A DNA stretch of 64,000 bases from CAWDMW01 sp963803575. Lineage in GTDB: Bacteria; Pseudomonadota; Alphaproteobacteria; Rickettsiales; UBA998. The notes beneath the pieces are model-generated. The model searched no databases. It was not told the DNA's origin and was given only the letters and a program-made list of their open reading frames with translations. Below, piece after piece: positions 7,109 through 16,111 of this stretch. Numbering within the stretch: position 1 is the stretch's first letter; each line of letters opens with the position of its first letter. The DNA is taken from the NCBI GenBank assembly GCA_963803575.1, contig CAWDMW010000001.1, forward strand, positions 62,001 to 126,000. Reading direction: 5' to 3'. Both the position numbers and the translations under genes were made by a program.

Positions 7109-8365
7109 ATGCGCCGTGTAGTTGTCACTGGCTTAGGCCTGGTTAGCCCACTTGCTAACGGGGTAAAGCCTACTTGGGATGCTTTGACACAAGGCAAGTC
7201 AGGCATTAAAGAAATTCAAGGGTTTGACACTAGCGACTTATCATGTAAAGTCGCGGCGCAGCTTCCTGTTGGTACTGATGCAGGACAGTTTAATCCAGAT
7301 GAAGTACTTCCTGCAAAAGACCGTAAAAAGATTGACCCATTTATTCTGTATGCTATTGCAGCTGCTCGCGAAGCAGTGCAACACTCCGAATGGAGCGCTG
7401 ATACAGAAGAAAAGCAAACACGTACAGGGGTACTTATCGGCTCTGGCATTGGCGGCTTGCAAAAAATGCAGGAAAGTGTCACGCTCCTTAACGAAAAAGG
7501 CCCCCGGCGTATTAGTCCCTTCTTCATTCCAAGTTGTCTGGTCAATCTGGCGTCAGGTCAGGTTTCCATTGAGCATGGATTTAAAGGGCCAAATCAGGCA
7601 GTCGTAACAGCATGTTCTACCGGAGCGCACGCTATTGGAGATGCCGCAGAAATTATTAAAAGAGATGACGCGGATATTATGATTGCTGGTGGTGCGGAAG
7701 CCGCTATTTGCCGCGTAGGCGTGGCAGGGTTTGTCGCTGCGCGTGCCTTATCAACCAACTTTAATGATCGACCAACTGAAGCGTCACGCCCATGGGATCA
7801 GGATCGCGATGGATTTGTAATGGGTGAAGGTGCTGGTATCGTGGTTTTAGAAGAATACGAACACGCAAAAAAACGTGGTGCCACCATTTACGGAGAGTTA
7901 CTGGGTTACGGATTATCTGGTGATGCATACCATATTACGGCTCCGGCAGAAGGACATGAAGGTGGTTATCGTTCCATGCAAATGGCGATGAAGAAAGCGA
8001 AGTTGAACCCTGAAGATATCGACTACGTCAACGCTCATGGCACATCTACTCCGCTAGGTGATACACTTGAATTACAAGCGGTTAAACGTCTGTTTGGTGA
8101 TGCTGCTTATGATATGTCTATGTCATCAACAAAGTCGGCAATAGGCCATTTGCTCGGTGCGGCCGGAAGTGTTGAAGCAATCTTTTCACTGCTAGCCATG
8201 CGGGATCAACTCTGCCCTCCAACATTAAATTTGCATAACCCGTCTGACGGCTGTGATCTGGATTTAATCCCTCATAAAGCCAAGGAACGTACAGTCGATT
8301 ACGTGCTTTCTAATGCATTCGGGTTTGGTGGCACAAATTCTACTTTAATTTTTGGCCGTGTATAG
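7109..8365 (+). CDS. fabF: 3-oxoacyl-[acyl-carrier-protein] synthase II
   Basis: FabF condenses malonyl-ACP with acyl-ACP in the elongation cycle. From the ATG at 7109 (MRRVVVTGLGLVSPL) the protein has 418 residues; an in-frame GTG at 7103 would add two. The thiolase fold carries the Cys-His-His triad: the nucleophile C169 in TACSTGAHA, the histidine in NAHGTSTPLGDT (about 307) and the histidine in KSAIGHLLGAAG (about 343). The glycine-rich tail NAFGFGGTNSTLIF is typical. It sits 8 bases after acpP and before mltG, the acpP-fabF-mltG order common in alphaproteobacteria. Confidence 0.97.
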   Translation: MRRVVVTGLGLVSPLANGVKPTWDALTQGKSGIKEIQGFDTSDLSCKVAAQLPVGTDAGQFNPDEVLPAKDRKKIDPFILYAIAAAREAVQHSEWSADTEEKQTRTGVLIGSGIGGLQKMQESVTLLNEKGPRRISPFFIPSCLVNLASGQVSIEHGFKGPNQAVVTACSTGAHAIGDAAEIIKRDDADIMIAGGAEAAICRVGVAGFVAARALSTNFNDRPTEASRPWDQDRDGFVMGEGAGIVVLEEYEHAKKRGATIYGELLGYGLSGDAYHITAPAEGHEGGYRSMQMAMKKAKLNPEDIDYVNAHGTSTPLGDTLELQAVKRLFGDAAYDMSMSSTKSAIGHLLGAAGSVEAIFSLLAMRDQLCPPTLNLHNPSDGCDLDLIPHKAKERTVDYVLSNAFGFGGTNSTLIFGRV

Positions 8366-8393
8366 ACGCTGGTCAAAGGCGTTATCTTAGCAT

Positions 8394-9386
8394 ATGCCTT
8401 TACGCCGTATTATTTGGACATGTGTTTTTCTAATTATTGTTGCTTTGAGCGGTGCTTACATAAGCTACACACATTTTTTGGATACATTCTGGCGTCAACC
8501 CGTTACAACGCTATCTTCGAGTGTAGAAGTAACTATCCCCAAAGGAATGAGTTCAAACCGTATTATTCGTACACTTAGAGAGGCAAACATATTATCTGGC
8601 TCTACAGACGTCATGTTATTTCATCTCTATGCCAGAAGGTTTCAACATACGGTGCGATATCAGGCGGGAGACTATTTTTTTCCCGTAAGCGTGACCCCGG
8701 AGATAGTAAGTTTGGCAATGGTGAAAGGCCATATTATCAAACGTAGTCTGACGATACCGGAAGGATGGCTGGTAGATGATATCACTGCTCTGTTAAAAGC
8801 ACATCCGCTACTATCAGGGGATATTACCAAGATGCCAAAAGAAGGGTATCTATTGCCGGAAACATATCAGTTTATTCGTGCGCAATCACGCCAGTCCGTT
8901 ATTGATATTATGCAGCGTGCCATGCAACGCACATTGGCAAAAGAATGGGAAGCGCGGCAGGATGGATTGCCTCTATCTAACCCGGACGAAGCGTTGATAC
9001 TTGCATCCATCATAGAAAAGGAAACGGGCGAAGCCTCTGAACGTAGTCAGGTTGCAGGGGTATTTATTAATCGCTTAAACAAAGGCATGAAACTACAATC
9101 AGACCCAACAGCGAATTATGGTATTTACCGGGAAACGGGTACGTTGAACAAACGCCTCTTTCGCAAAGATATTCAGCATACCTCACCTTATAATACTTAC
9201 CATATTGCAGGGCTTCCGCCTTCCCCAATATGCAACCCAGGGCGTGCAAGTATTCATGCCGCGCTAAACCCTGCACCTACCGATGCATTATATTTTGTTG
9301 CTGATGGAAAAGGTGGCCATGTATTTGCCAAAACACTTAGCGAGCATAACCGTAATGTGGCAGCGTACCACCGTACGCTGAAGTGA
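8394..9386 (+). CDS. mltG: Endolytic murein transglycosylase MltG
   Basis: MltG cleaves nascent glycan strands at the inner membrane, releasing 1,6-anhydro ends and setting strand length. The 330-residue protein has one N-terminal membrane anchor (about 5-27), a LysM-like segment (about 45-120) and the YceG catalytic domain. That domain carries GYLLPETYQF and the catalytic glutamate in LASIIEKETGEASERSQVAG (about residues 203-222). QSDPTANYG and SPYNTYHIAGLPPSPICNPG complete the family signature. It is 28 bases downstream of fabF and ends four bases before a convergent gene. Identification is secure. Confidence 0.95.
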   Translation: MPLRRIIWTCVFLIIVALSGAYISYTHFLDTFWRQPVTTLSSSVEVTIPKGMSSNRIIRTLREANILSGSTDVMLFHLYARRFQHTVRYQAGDYFFPVSVTPEIVSLAMVKGHIIKRSLTIPEGWLVDDITALLKAHPLLSGDITKMPKEGYLLPETYQFIRAQSRQSVIDIMQRAMQRTLAKEWEARQDGLPLSNPDEALILASIIEKETGEASERSQVAGVFINRLNKGMKLQSDPTANYGIYRETGTLNKRLFRKDIQHTSPYNTYHIAGLPPSPICNPGRASIHAALNPAPTDALYFVADGKGGHVFAKTLSEHNRNVAAYHRTLK

Positions 9387-9389
9387 ACG

Positions 9390-9875
9390 CTATTCTTCAA
9401 AAAGGTCTGCTGATTCAACTCCCCATAGATATTGCTTTCGTACCCACCCTGATACCGTATCACCTGCATAGGGAATATTTACATTACACCAAGTAATCCG
9501 ACACGTAACAGGTAATACAACCACATGCCTCGCCATTTTAGCTATCACACTGGCATTATTGTCCGGATGCGTATGGACTAGCACGTTGTGGCTATTCGAC
9601 ATGGCGGTACGAACGGTACTCAATAATCGCGAATATATCCATCCCGTCTCTCCTTCCTTATCCTGCACCTGCACCCATTCATGATGTTTGGCAATCACTT
9701 TTAATGGCAGGCCACGTGCGGTGTACGTCCATAAGATAGGGTGCATTTTCCCCGGCCCCACGCGCATATTTACCTTGCCGGATCGCAAAGACATATACTC
9801 TGTCTGTGCTGCATCAGCGGTGTCATGTAAACCAACACAACAACATATAGCGATAAGGATAAGATAATAAGGCAT
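9390..9875 (-). CDS. Secreted protein with two bacterial SH3 domains
   Basis: The 161-residue protein begins with a Sec signal peptide (cleavage probably after ADA, near residue 23). Two tandem SH3-type segments follow. The first (about 28-90) has the hallmark VNMRVGPGKMHPILWTY, GLPLKVIAKHHEWVQVQD and GETGWIYSRLL. The second (about 95-155) is more divergent and ends SGWVRKQYLWGV. Such domains usually bind peptidoglycan or partner peptides in the periplasm. It lies four bases downstream of trkA on the same strand, in the position where hfq often follows in related genomes. The domain class is clear; the partner is unknown. Confidence 0.85.
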   Translation of the reverse strand: MPYYLILIAICCCVGLHDTADAAQTEYMSLRSGKVNMRVGPGKMHPILWTYTARGLPLKVIAKHHEWVQVQDKEGETGWIYSRLLSTVRTAMSNSHNVLVHTHPDNNASVIAKMARHVVVLPVTCRITWCNVNIPYAGDTVSGWVRKQYLWGVESADLFEE

Positions 9876-9878
9876 TGT

Positions 9879-11255
9879 TTAAAAATGTTCGCTAGCGGTA
9901 GAAAAATAGGATTCAACCTGTTTAATAGATTCAGCCATACTTACCATAATAACACTGTCATTTTCATGCAATACATCAGTGTCTTTGGGTAAAATAAGTA
10001 CGTGATTGCGTAAAATCGCGCTAAGTGACACGTCTTTTGGCAGGTCAAGACTTCCAACCACTTTACCAAGCAACTCTGATTCCTTATGCACCTGCGCCTC
10101 AATAATTTCAGCAGCTCCTTCGAGCAATGAGTAGACCCCATTGATCCGTCCCCGGCGAATATGGCGCAAAATGCTGGAAACGGTTGTCTGCCTTGGGTTA
10201 ACTAATACATCAATACCCAGATTTTGCAGCATTGGAATGTAGGCAGGGTTATTCACCAGCGTCACGGTTCGCTTACATCCCAATTTCTTCGCAAGCAGTG
10301 ATGCCAAAATATTGACTTTATCATCATTTGTAACCGCGACAAGCGTTTCAGTCATTTCAATGTCGCACTCGCCTAATATCTCTTTGTCTAACCCACTTCC
10401 GTGTATAACTGTTGTGTCCTCTAAACCTTCCACAATATGGCGGGCGCGGTCATAGGTTAACTCAATCAGCTTTGCTTTCACGTGATGATCTTCATGCTCA
10501 ATCGTTTGTGCAACACTCAAACCAATATTACCACCGCCTAAAATAATCAGCCGCCGTGCTTCCTGTTCATGATGCCCAAACAGTGCCAGTGTTTTGTCCA
10601 AATGCTTACGTTCCGCCAGTAAATATACCACATCATCATCACGTAATATGGTCGTTGGTTTGGGGATACGAAAACGGTTTTCTTTGACTACACCCAGCAA
10701 AGCAATATTATGTGGAATAATACGCTCACAAATAATCTTAAACGGTAAGTTGCTTAACGGACAATTCGCCTCGCATCGTATAGCCAGCATCTGCACTTCA
10801 CCATTGGCAAAAGGTACAGAATCAAGCGCTCCGGGAACATGCAAACGCCGCATAATGGCAGAGGCTACCTCCATTTCAGGAGAAATGATAATATCTATGG
10901 GCAAATGATCCAGCCGATATAAATCACTCCATGCCGGTGCAAGATAGTCAGGTTGGCGAATACGGGCAACCTTGGTCGGAATATTAAACAATGAACGTGC
11001 TATCTGACAGGTAATCATATTCACTTCATCAGAATACGTTACCGCAATAAGCATGTCGCAATTATCTGCACCAGCCTGCTGCAAAACAGATGGATAGGAA
11101 GCCATGCCTGTGATAGCTTTCACATCCAGCGTATCATTAATCTCGCGTATAAGATCAGCATTTTTATCAATAACAGTGATGACATTGCCTTCTCCTGCAA
11201 GTTGCTCAGCAATGCTACGACCTACCTGACCTGCTCCACAAATAATAATATTCAT
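9879..11255 (-). CDS. trkA: Trk system potassium uptake regulatory protein TrkA
   Basis: TrkA is the cytoplasmic NAD(H)-binding subunit that gates the TrkH/G potassium channel. From the ATG at 11255 the protein has 458 residues; an upstream TTG at 11264 is less likely because family members begin MKIIICGAGQVG. It contains two RCK-N/RCK-C repeats: Rossmann motifs ICGAGQVGRSIAEQL at about 4-18 and LGGGNIGLSVAQTIE in the middle, each followed by a TrkA-C segment. No TrkH or TrkG gene is present in the window. It is the third gene of the ntrY-ntrX-trkA order that is common in alphaproteobacteria. Confidence 0.95.
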   Translation of the reverse strand: MNIIICGAGQVGRSIAEQLAGEGNVITVIDKNADLIREINDTLDVKAITGMASYPSVLQQAGADNCDMLIAVTYSDEVNMITCQIARSLFNIPTKVARIRQPDYLAPAWSDLYRLDHLPIDIIISPEMEVASAIMRRLHVPGALDSVPFANGEVQMLAIRCEANCPLSNLPFKIICERIIPHNIALLGVVKENRFRIPKPTTILRDDDVVYLLAERKHLDKTLALFGHHEQEARRLIILGGGNIGLSVAQTIEHEDHHVKAKLIELTYDRARHIVEGLEDTTVIHGSGLDKEILGECDIEMTETLVAVTNDDKVNILASLLAKKLGCKRTVTLVNNPAYIPMLQNLGIDVLVNPRQTTVSSILRHIRRGRINGVYSLLEGAAEIIEAQVHKESELLGKVVGSLDLPKDVSLSAILRNHVLILPKDTDVLHENDSVIMVSMAESIKQVESYFSTASEHF

Positions 11256-11288
11256 GACACGCAACCATTCATAGTAAACTGACCTGCA

Positions 11289-12683
11289 TTAAGCTGGGAT
11301 TTTCTCGTCGTTGTGAATGCCCAGCAACTTCAGTTTCCGGTGCAAGGCAGAACGCTCCATGCCAATGAAAGAAGCTGTCTTGGAAATATTACCACCAAAA
11401 CGCGAAATTTGTGTCATCAGATATTGCCGCTCAAACACCTCACGTGCTTCACGTAGTGGCATGGACATGATTGCGTTGCCATCATCTGGTGCCTGCATGG
11501 TGTTATGCTGACCTTTCAATTCCGGTGGCAACATGCTTTCACCTATAACATTTAATGGCTTTTCCTGCGTCATAATGAGTGTCCACTCAATCACATTACG
11601 CAAGTGCCGAATATTTCCCGGCCAATCATACGCTTGTAGCACGGCGACCGCGTCGGAGGTAAGTTCTGGTTTACTAATGCCAGCAGAGTGAGCGGATTGT
11701 TCAATAAAGAAGTTTGACAGTTCTTCAATATCTTCTCTACGTTCACGCAACGAAGGCATATGAATAGGCACAACATTTAGGCGGTAATAGAGATCCTCAC
11801 GGAAATTACCCATCGCCATTTCTTCTTTCAGATCGCGGTTAGTGGAGGCAATCACACGTACATCAACCGATACACGTTTAGCACCCCGCACACGTTCAAA
11901 AGACTGATCGTGCAAAGTTTTCAGCATTTTCCCTTGCGTTTCTTTGTTCATGTCAGCGATTTCGTCAATGAATAATGTGCCACCATGCGCGCGCTCGAAC
12001 AGCCCCAGTTTTTCTGCGCCACCTCCCGGGTTGTTTGATTCAATGCCAAATAACTCTGCATCTACCTGCGATGGATGCAAACTAGCGGCGTTCAGTGTAA
12101 TGAAAGGCCCTTTAGCACGCATGGAATGTTCGTGGAGCAAACGTGCAACCACTTCTTTGCCAGTTCCTTCTTCTCCGGTAATAAGTACACGGCTATTGGT
12201 CGGTGCTACTTTATCAATAACGGAGCGAATAGCGCAAATAGCGGGAGAGCTACCAAGCAAGGTATTTTCCACCTTACCACGCAAACGTAATTCTGCATTT
12301 TCTTCGCGCAGGCGGGATAACTCGCTGGCTTTGTTCATCACGTGCAACAAATGCTCTGATTCAAACGGCTTTTCAATAAAATCGAATGCACCCATTTTGA
12401 TAGAGTTGACTGCTGTTTCAATATTGCCGTGACCGCTAATCATAATAATAGGCAGTGTGGGGTAACGTTCCTGACAAAGCTCTAAGATCCCTAACCCATC
12501 CAGTTCGCTTCCCTGCAACCAGATATCGAGTATCATTAGGCTTGGCACACGTTCGGCCAATGTTTTTAATGCTGAATCACTATTATTTGCACGCCGGACA
12601 GAATACCCTTCATCTTCCAGTATTTCTGCGACTAAATCACGGATATCAGCTTCGTCGTCCACTATCAGAACGTCATTAAACAT
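11289..12683 (-). CDS. ntrX: Response regulator NtrX (AAA+ type, lacking GAFTGA)
   Basis: NtrX is the response partner of NtrY and in alphaproteobacteria controls nitrogen, redox and envelope genes. The 464-residue protein has an intact receiver (acidic pair in VDDE at 9-10, phosphoacceptor D53 in MILDIWLQ, lysine in IEKPFE). It has an AAA+ domain (Walker A GEEGTGKE, Walker B FIDEIADM) and a Fis-type helix-turn-helix (GGNISKTASFIGMERSALHRKL). In place of the GAFTGA loop that contacts sigma-54, the sequence reads NNPGGGAEKLGLFERAHGGT. This makes direct sigma-54 activation unlikely and matches known NtrX relatives. An AGGAGAAGAAAGG ribosome-binding region precedes the ATG. Confidence 0.94.
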   Translation of the reverse strand: MFNDVLIVDDEADIRDLVAEILEDEGYSVRRANNSDSALKTLAERVPSLMILDIWLQGSELDGLGILELCQERYPTLPIIMISGHGNIETAVNSIKMGAFDFIEKPFESEHLLHVMNKASELSRLREENAELRLRGKVENTLLGSSPAICAIRSVIDKVAPTNSRVLITGEEGTGKEVVARLLHEHSMRAKGPFITLNAASLHPSQVDAELFGIESNNPGGGAEKLGLFERAHGGTLFIDEIADMNKETQGKMLKTLHDQSFERVRGAKRVSVDVRVIASTNRDLKEEMAMGNFREDLYYRLNVVPIHMPSLRERREDIEELSNFFIEQSAHSAGISKPELTSDAVAVLQAYDWPGNIRHLRNVIEWTLIMTQEKPLNVIGESMLPPELKGQHNTMQAPDDGNAIMSMPLREAREVFERQYLMTQISRFGGNISKTASFIGMERSALHRKLKLLGIHNDEKIPA

Positions 12684-12710
12684 ACCTTTCTTCTCCTGTC
12701 ATTTAAGCCT

Positions 12711-12728
12711 TGTGATATGTTAATCACA
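12711..12728. repeat. Perfect 6-bp inverted repeat between ntrY and ntrX
   Basis: TGTGAT (12711-12716) and ATCACA (12723-12728) are perfect inverse copies separated by six bases. It lies in the 63-base gap between the end of ntrY and the start of ntrX, about 28 bases upstream of the ntrX ATG. It could be a small operator for an internal ntrX promoter or a minor mRNA hairpin; the spacing differs from a CRP site. Chance cannot be excluded for a 6-bp arm. Confidence 0.4.
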
Positions 12729-12746
12729 CATCGCGTTGGAGCTACA

Positions 12747-14900
12747 TTACCCATTCTTTTCATCAATTGCAATATGTCTTGGGAAACTAAGTCGAATAAC
12801 CGCACCACCATTGCTACGGTTGTTCAGTGAAATAGTGCCGTGATGATCTTCAACAATTTTGCGAACAATAGCCAGTCCGAGTCCGGTACCCTTAGCGCGG
12901 GTTGTTACATATGGCTCCATCACACGGTGAATTAAATGCTCTGGAAAACCAACACCATTATCTGCAATAGCTATAATAATATGCTCTCCCTGACTGTAGG
13001 CTCCCATATGTATCCAGCCTGCTTCATGGGTAGCTTCTTCATCACGGCGCCCTATGCTCTCCGCAGCGTTCTTTAATAGGTTTGTAAGCAACTGCGACAT
13101 CAGGCCTTCGTCACAATTAAGTGTGATATCCTGCTCACTATCCAGCACATATTCTATGTCGGGTTCACTGGTTTCCGCCGAAAAAATAGCGCCGTCCAGC
13201 AGTGGTTTTAATACCACAGGTTGTAGCTTGGGTGCAGGCATACGGGCAAAAGAAGCAAACTCTTCTACAATGGTTCCTATGTCCGTCAGATGCCGCGTAA
13301 TGGTGTTTAAATAGCGGTCAAACGATTCCTGTTGTGCTGAATCTTCAGGGTGAAACTTTTTGCGCAGACGTTCCACAGATAGCTTAATAGGCGTGAGTGG
13401 ATTTTTAATCTCATGCGCCACGCGACGTGCTACATCTGACCATGCGGCGTTGCGCTGTGCTGCAATAAGTGGGGTAATATCGTCAATCGTGACAATGAAC
13501 CCTTCAATGTAGCTCTGACTGATTTCGGCAGAAACTTTGACTTGAAATTCAATGGTTTGGCCATGACGAATAATGGTTACCTGATCTTCCTGCACCATTC
13601 CCGGGCGTTGCAATACCCTTGCTAGTAACGGCTCCAACTCTGGCACAAGAACACGTAATGGATGCCCGGCCATTTCCTGCGGTGATTCAAAATGAAGTAG
13701 CCGCACTGCCGACGCGTTGCATAACCCGACAATAAACGTGGTGTCGAGTGCAATGACACCGGCAGAAACACCACTTAACACCGTTTCACTAAAGCGCCTG
13801 CGTTGATCCAGCATACGTGTCACCTGCGTTAGTTCCAAACGCTGATGATAAAGCTGTCCGGTCATCCGGTTAAAGTGCCTAATCAACAAGTCAATTTCTT
13901 CGTTATTGGTGTTCTCTTCAATCTGGATCGAGTAATCCCCTGCCCTGACTCGCTCTGTTGCCTGTGCTACGGTGATTAACGGATTCGTGATACGCGCGGC
14001 AAAACTTACCCCATACCAGAACACGGTGAGTAACAAAATGAGTGTCACCAAAATAAACACCACAACAAAAATCACTTGTAGTTGGTTGATGTTGTTCGTC
14101 AGTCGTTCATAGTTGGTGGCAGCACCTTTGGATTGCTCAATATGTTCCAAGACTTTTTCGTCAACCAGTCGGCTAATAATCAGAAACGTATTGGTCAGTG
14201 GATCCATATTGACGACGGCAAAAATACGGTTGTGCTTCTCAACTAGCGCAATCTTTCCTTTTCTGGCGGCATGAAAGGCTCTCTCAGGCAGACTTTCAAA
14301 ACTAAGCGAGAAACTCAGTCGTGAACGAGCCAGCACACGTTCATTTTGTATAACAATTGCTTCAGATAACGAACGCAGCGTAACCTGCTCGTCAACAATG
14401 TTAGAAAATAAGACAGGGTTTGTGATAGAGAAATCCAGATTGCGGGTTAGTTCCTCTGCCATACCGAGTGCATCCACACGCAATGTGCTTTCATGCTCAT
14501 CAAGATACGCTTCTGCCACCGCAACAGATTCTTCCAATACGGTAGTGATGCTTTGATTGAACCAGTCTTTAATCCCGTAATAAAAAAACAATATAGAAAA
14601 GACTGAAATAACAATAGTCGGGATAATCGTAACCAACGTAAATGTGCGAATGACCTGTGTTTGCAATTGCGATCCGGCATAACCAGAACGTATCACATGC
14701 CGCAACCGCACAATTTTTCGCACCAGAAATACACCCGCAATCAGCACGACCAGTCCACCAATCACAATCAGTGACATATTAGACAGATCAGGCATATTGC
14801 TGACATTCTCGGTGTCTATGCGCGTTGCGTCCGATGCCTTAGCAATATTTCCACAAAGCATTGCACAACATAGCAAAATGAAACATAGCACGTAATTCAT
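12747..14900 (-). CDS. ntrY: Sensor histidine kinase NtrY
   Basis: NtrY is the membrane sensor kinase for NtrX. The ATG at 14900 (717 residues) is chosen over a TTG at 14936 because it opens directly into a signal or membrane segment. The N-terminus has three hydrophobic helices, then a periplasmic sensor region and a fourth helix (about 285-310). A HAMP domain (RITNPLITVAQATERVRAGD), a PAS domain, HisKA with the phosphorylated histidine in ARRVAHEIKNPLTPIKLS, and HATPase boxes NLLKNAAES, ADNGVGFP and GTGLGLAIVRKIVE follow. The promoter and leader are unusual: a near-consensus promoter starts transcription at a hairpin that ends at the start codon. Confidence 0.95.
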   Translation of the reverse strand: MNYVLCFILLCCAMLCGNIAKASDATRIDTENVSNMPDLSNMSLIVIGGLVVLIAGVFLVRKIVRLRHVIRSGYAGSQLQTQVIRTFTLVTIIPTIVISVFSILFFYYGIKDWFNQSITTVLEESVAVAEAYLDEHESTLRVDALGMAEELTRNLDFSITNPVLFSNIVDEQVTLRSLSEAIVIQNERVLARSRLSFSLSFESLPERAFHAARKGKIALVEKHNRIFAVVNMDPLTNTFLIISRLVDEKVLEHIEQSKGAATNYERLTNNINQLQVIFVVVFILVTLILLLTVFWYGVSFAARITNPLITVAQATERVRAGDYSIQIEENTNNEEIDLLIRHFNRMTGQLYHQRLELTQVTRMLDQRRRFSETVLSGVSAGVIALDTTFIVGLCNASAVRLLHFESPQEMAGHPLRVLVPELEPLLARVLQRPGMVQEDQVTIIRHGQTIEFQVKVSAEISQSYIEGFIVTIDDITPLIAAQRNAAWSDVARRVAHEIKNPLTPIKLSVERLRKKFHPEDSAQQESFDRYLNTITRHLTDIGTIVEEFASFARMPAPKLQPVVLKPLLDGAIFSAETSEPDIEYVLDSEQDITLNCDEGLMSQLLTNLLKNAAESIGRRDEEATHEAGWIHMGAYSQGEHIIIAIADNGVGFPEHLIHRVMEPYVTTRAKGTGLGLAIVRKIVEDHHGTISLNNRSNGGAVIRLSFPRHIAIDEKNG

Positions 14901-14933
14901 GGTGTCACAGCTACCATGATTCCTGTGACACCA
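14900..14933 (-). promoter_or_regulatory. 11-bp perfect inverted repeat forming the ntrY leader
   Basis: On the plus strand TGGTGTCACAG (14900-14910) is the exact inverse of CTGTGACACCA (14923-14933), with a 12-base loop. Read on the minus strand, the second arm finishes on the A of the ntrY ATG. The core is TGTCACA-N14-TGTGACA-NN-ATG, identical in layout to the repeat before the DUF2177 gene. The only AGGA resembling a ribosome-binding site lies at the end of the first arm and in the loop. The element could act as an operator at +1 or as a translation-blocking hairpin. Confidence 0.7.
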
Positions 14934-14938
14934 CAAGC

Positions 14939-14967
14939 CTGATAGGGTATGTTAAGCAGACTGCCAA
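14939..14967 (-). promoter_or_regulatory. Predicted sigma-70 promoter of ntrY
   Basis: On the minus strand TTGGCA (14962-14967, five of six) and TATCAG (14939-14944, four of six) are 17 bases apart. Transcription would begin near 14932, that is at the first bases of the inverted repeat leading to the ATG at 14900. It also lies in the divergent gap with alr. Confidence 0.55.
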
Positions 14968-15022
14968 AAACCTAATGAACCCTTACTTTTTATGATAGAC
15001 TCTGTCGCACACCAACCGTATA

Positions 15023-16111
15023 ATGCGCGCTGCTATGGCTTACCTAACCCCTGTACTTCATGTCGATACTCATGCAATCATCCGCAACTGGCAGCGTTTG
15101 CAGGCATTGCACCCGTTAGGTGCGGTAGCTGCAGTGGTGAAAGCCAATGCTTACGGACTAGGGGTTGCTCAGGTGTCGGCTGCGTTACGTGGTGCCGGAT
15201 GCCATACTTTCTTTGTTGCCACACTGGATGAAGCCATTACGCTACGTCAGACATTGCCAGACAGTGCTATCTATGTTTTTCAGGGTGTGCTGGAAGGTGA
15301 ACATGATGCGTATCATACATACCGGCTTCATGCAGTAATTAATACGCTTGAGCAGGCGCAACAATGGAACACCATACGCGCAACCTATCCAGATATGCTG
15401 CCAGCAGCTATTCACGTAGACACAGCGATGCAACGTTTAGGGCTGACCATTGGTGAAGTGGAACAGCGCGCCACTTTGCTTCACAGCCTTCACGCTAACC
15501 TGTTAATGACGCATTATGCCTGCGCCTCTGACCTGAAAAGCCCGATTAATCAGCATCAATGTGACACGATGCAACACGCTGTTGCATTGCTGCCGCATTT
15601 AACCACAAGCTATGCAAATTCCGCCGCACATTTCTTACCCCCCTCTTATCATGGAACGTTAACACGTCCAGGATGCGCGCTATACGGTATTAATCCGTGT
15701 GATACGCCTGATACGATGATGGAACCAGTTGCCTCACTAAGCGCACCTATTTTACAGATTCGTACCATTGAACAAGCTGGAACACTCGGTTATTGTGCGA
15801 CTGTACCAGTCAAAGCCGGCATGAAAACAGCAACAATTGGCATTGGTTATGCTGATGGTATATTTCGCCATAGCAGCAACCAGCTTTACGGATATATAGG
15901 TGATATACGTGTTCCGTTGCTTGGACGCGTCACGATGGATATGTTGTGCTTCGACGTTAGCCAAGTACCGGACGCTACGTTGGAAGCCGAAACTTGCATT
16001 AGTTTGATGGATCACCGCCAGACGGTAGATGACCTGGCACGTATTTACCATACCATCGGTTATGAAGTACTGACCAGTTTAGGCGCACGCATTACGCGGC
16101 GCTACGTTTAA
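15023..16111 (+). CDS. alr: Alanine racemase
   Basis: Alr is the PLP enzyme that converts L- to D-alanine for peptidoglycan. The 362-residue protein has the PLP-lysine K40 in AVVKANAYGLG and the catalytic tyrosine in IGIGYADGIFR (about residue 273). The barrel segments HVDTAMQRLG and RPGCALYGINP are also present, with a C-terminal beta domain beginning near VKAGMKTATIG. An alternative in-frame ATG is four codons downstream. It is transcribed divergently from ntrY, and its stop codon overlaps that of asd by four bases in convergent orientation. No replicative helicase gene (dnaB), a frequent neighbour elsewhere, is present. Confidence 0.95.
   Translation: MRAAMAYLTPVLHVDTHAIIRNWQRLQALHPLGAVAAVVKANAYGLGVAQVSAALRGAGCHTFFVATLDEAITLRQTLPDSAIYVFQGVLEGEHDAYHTYRLHAVINTLEQAQQWNTIRATYPDMLPAAIHVDTAMQRLGLTIGEVEQRATLLHSLHANLLMTHYACASDLKSPINQHQCDTMQHAVALLPHLTTSYANSAAHFLPPSYHGTLTRPGCALYGINPCDTPDTMMEPVASLSAPILQIRTIEQAGTLGYCATVPVKAGMKTATIGIGYADGIFRHSSNQLYGYIGDIRVPLLGRVTMDMLCFDVSQVPDATLEAETCISLMDHRQTVDDLARIYHTIGYEVLTSLGARITRRYV

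Noticed and set aside
11944..12432. Open frame of about 160 codons on the plus strand opposite ntrX
   Set aside because: Antisense shadow; ntrX motifs cover the whole stretch.
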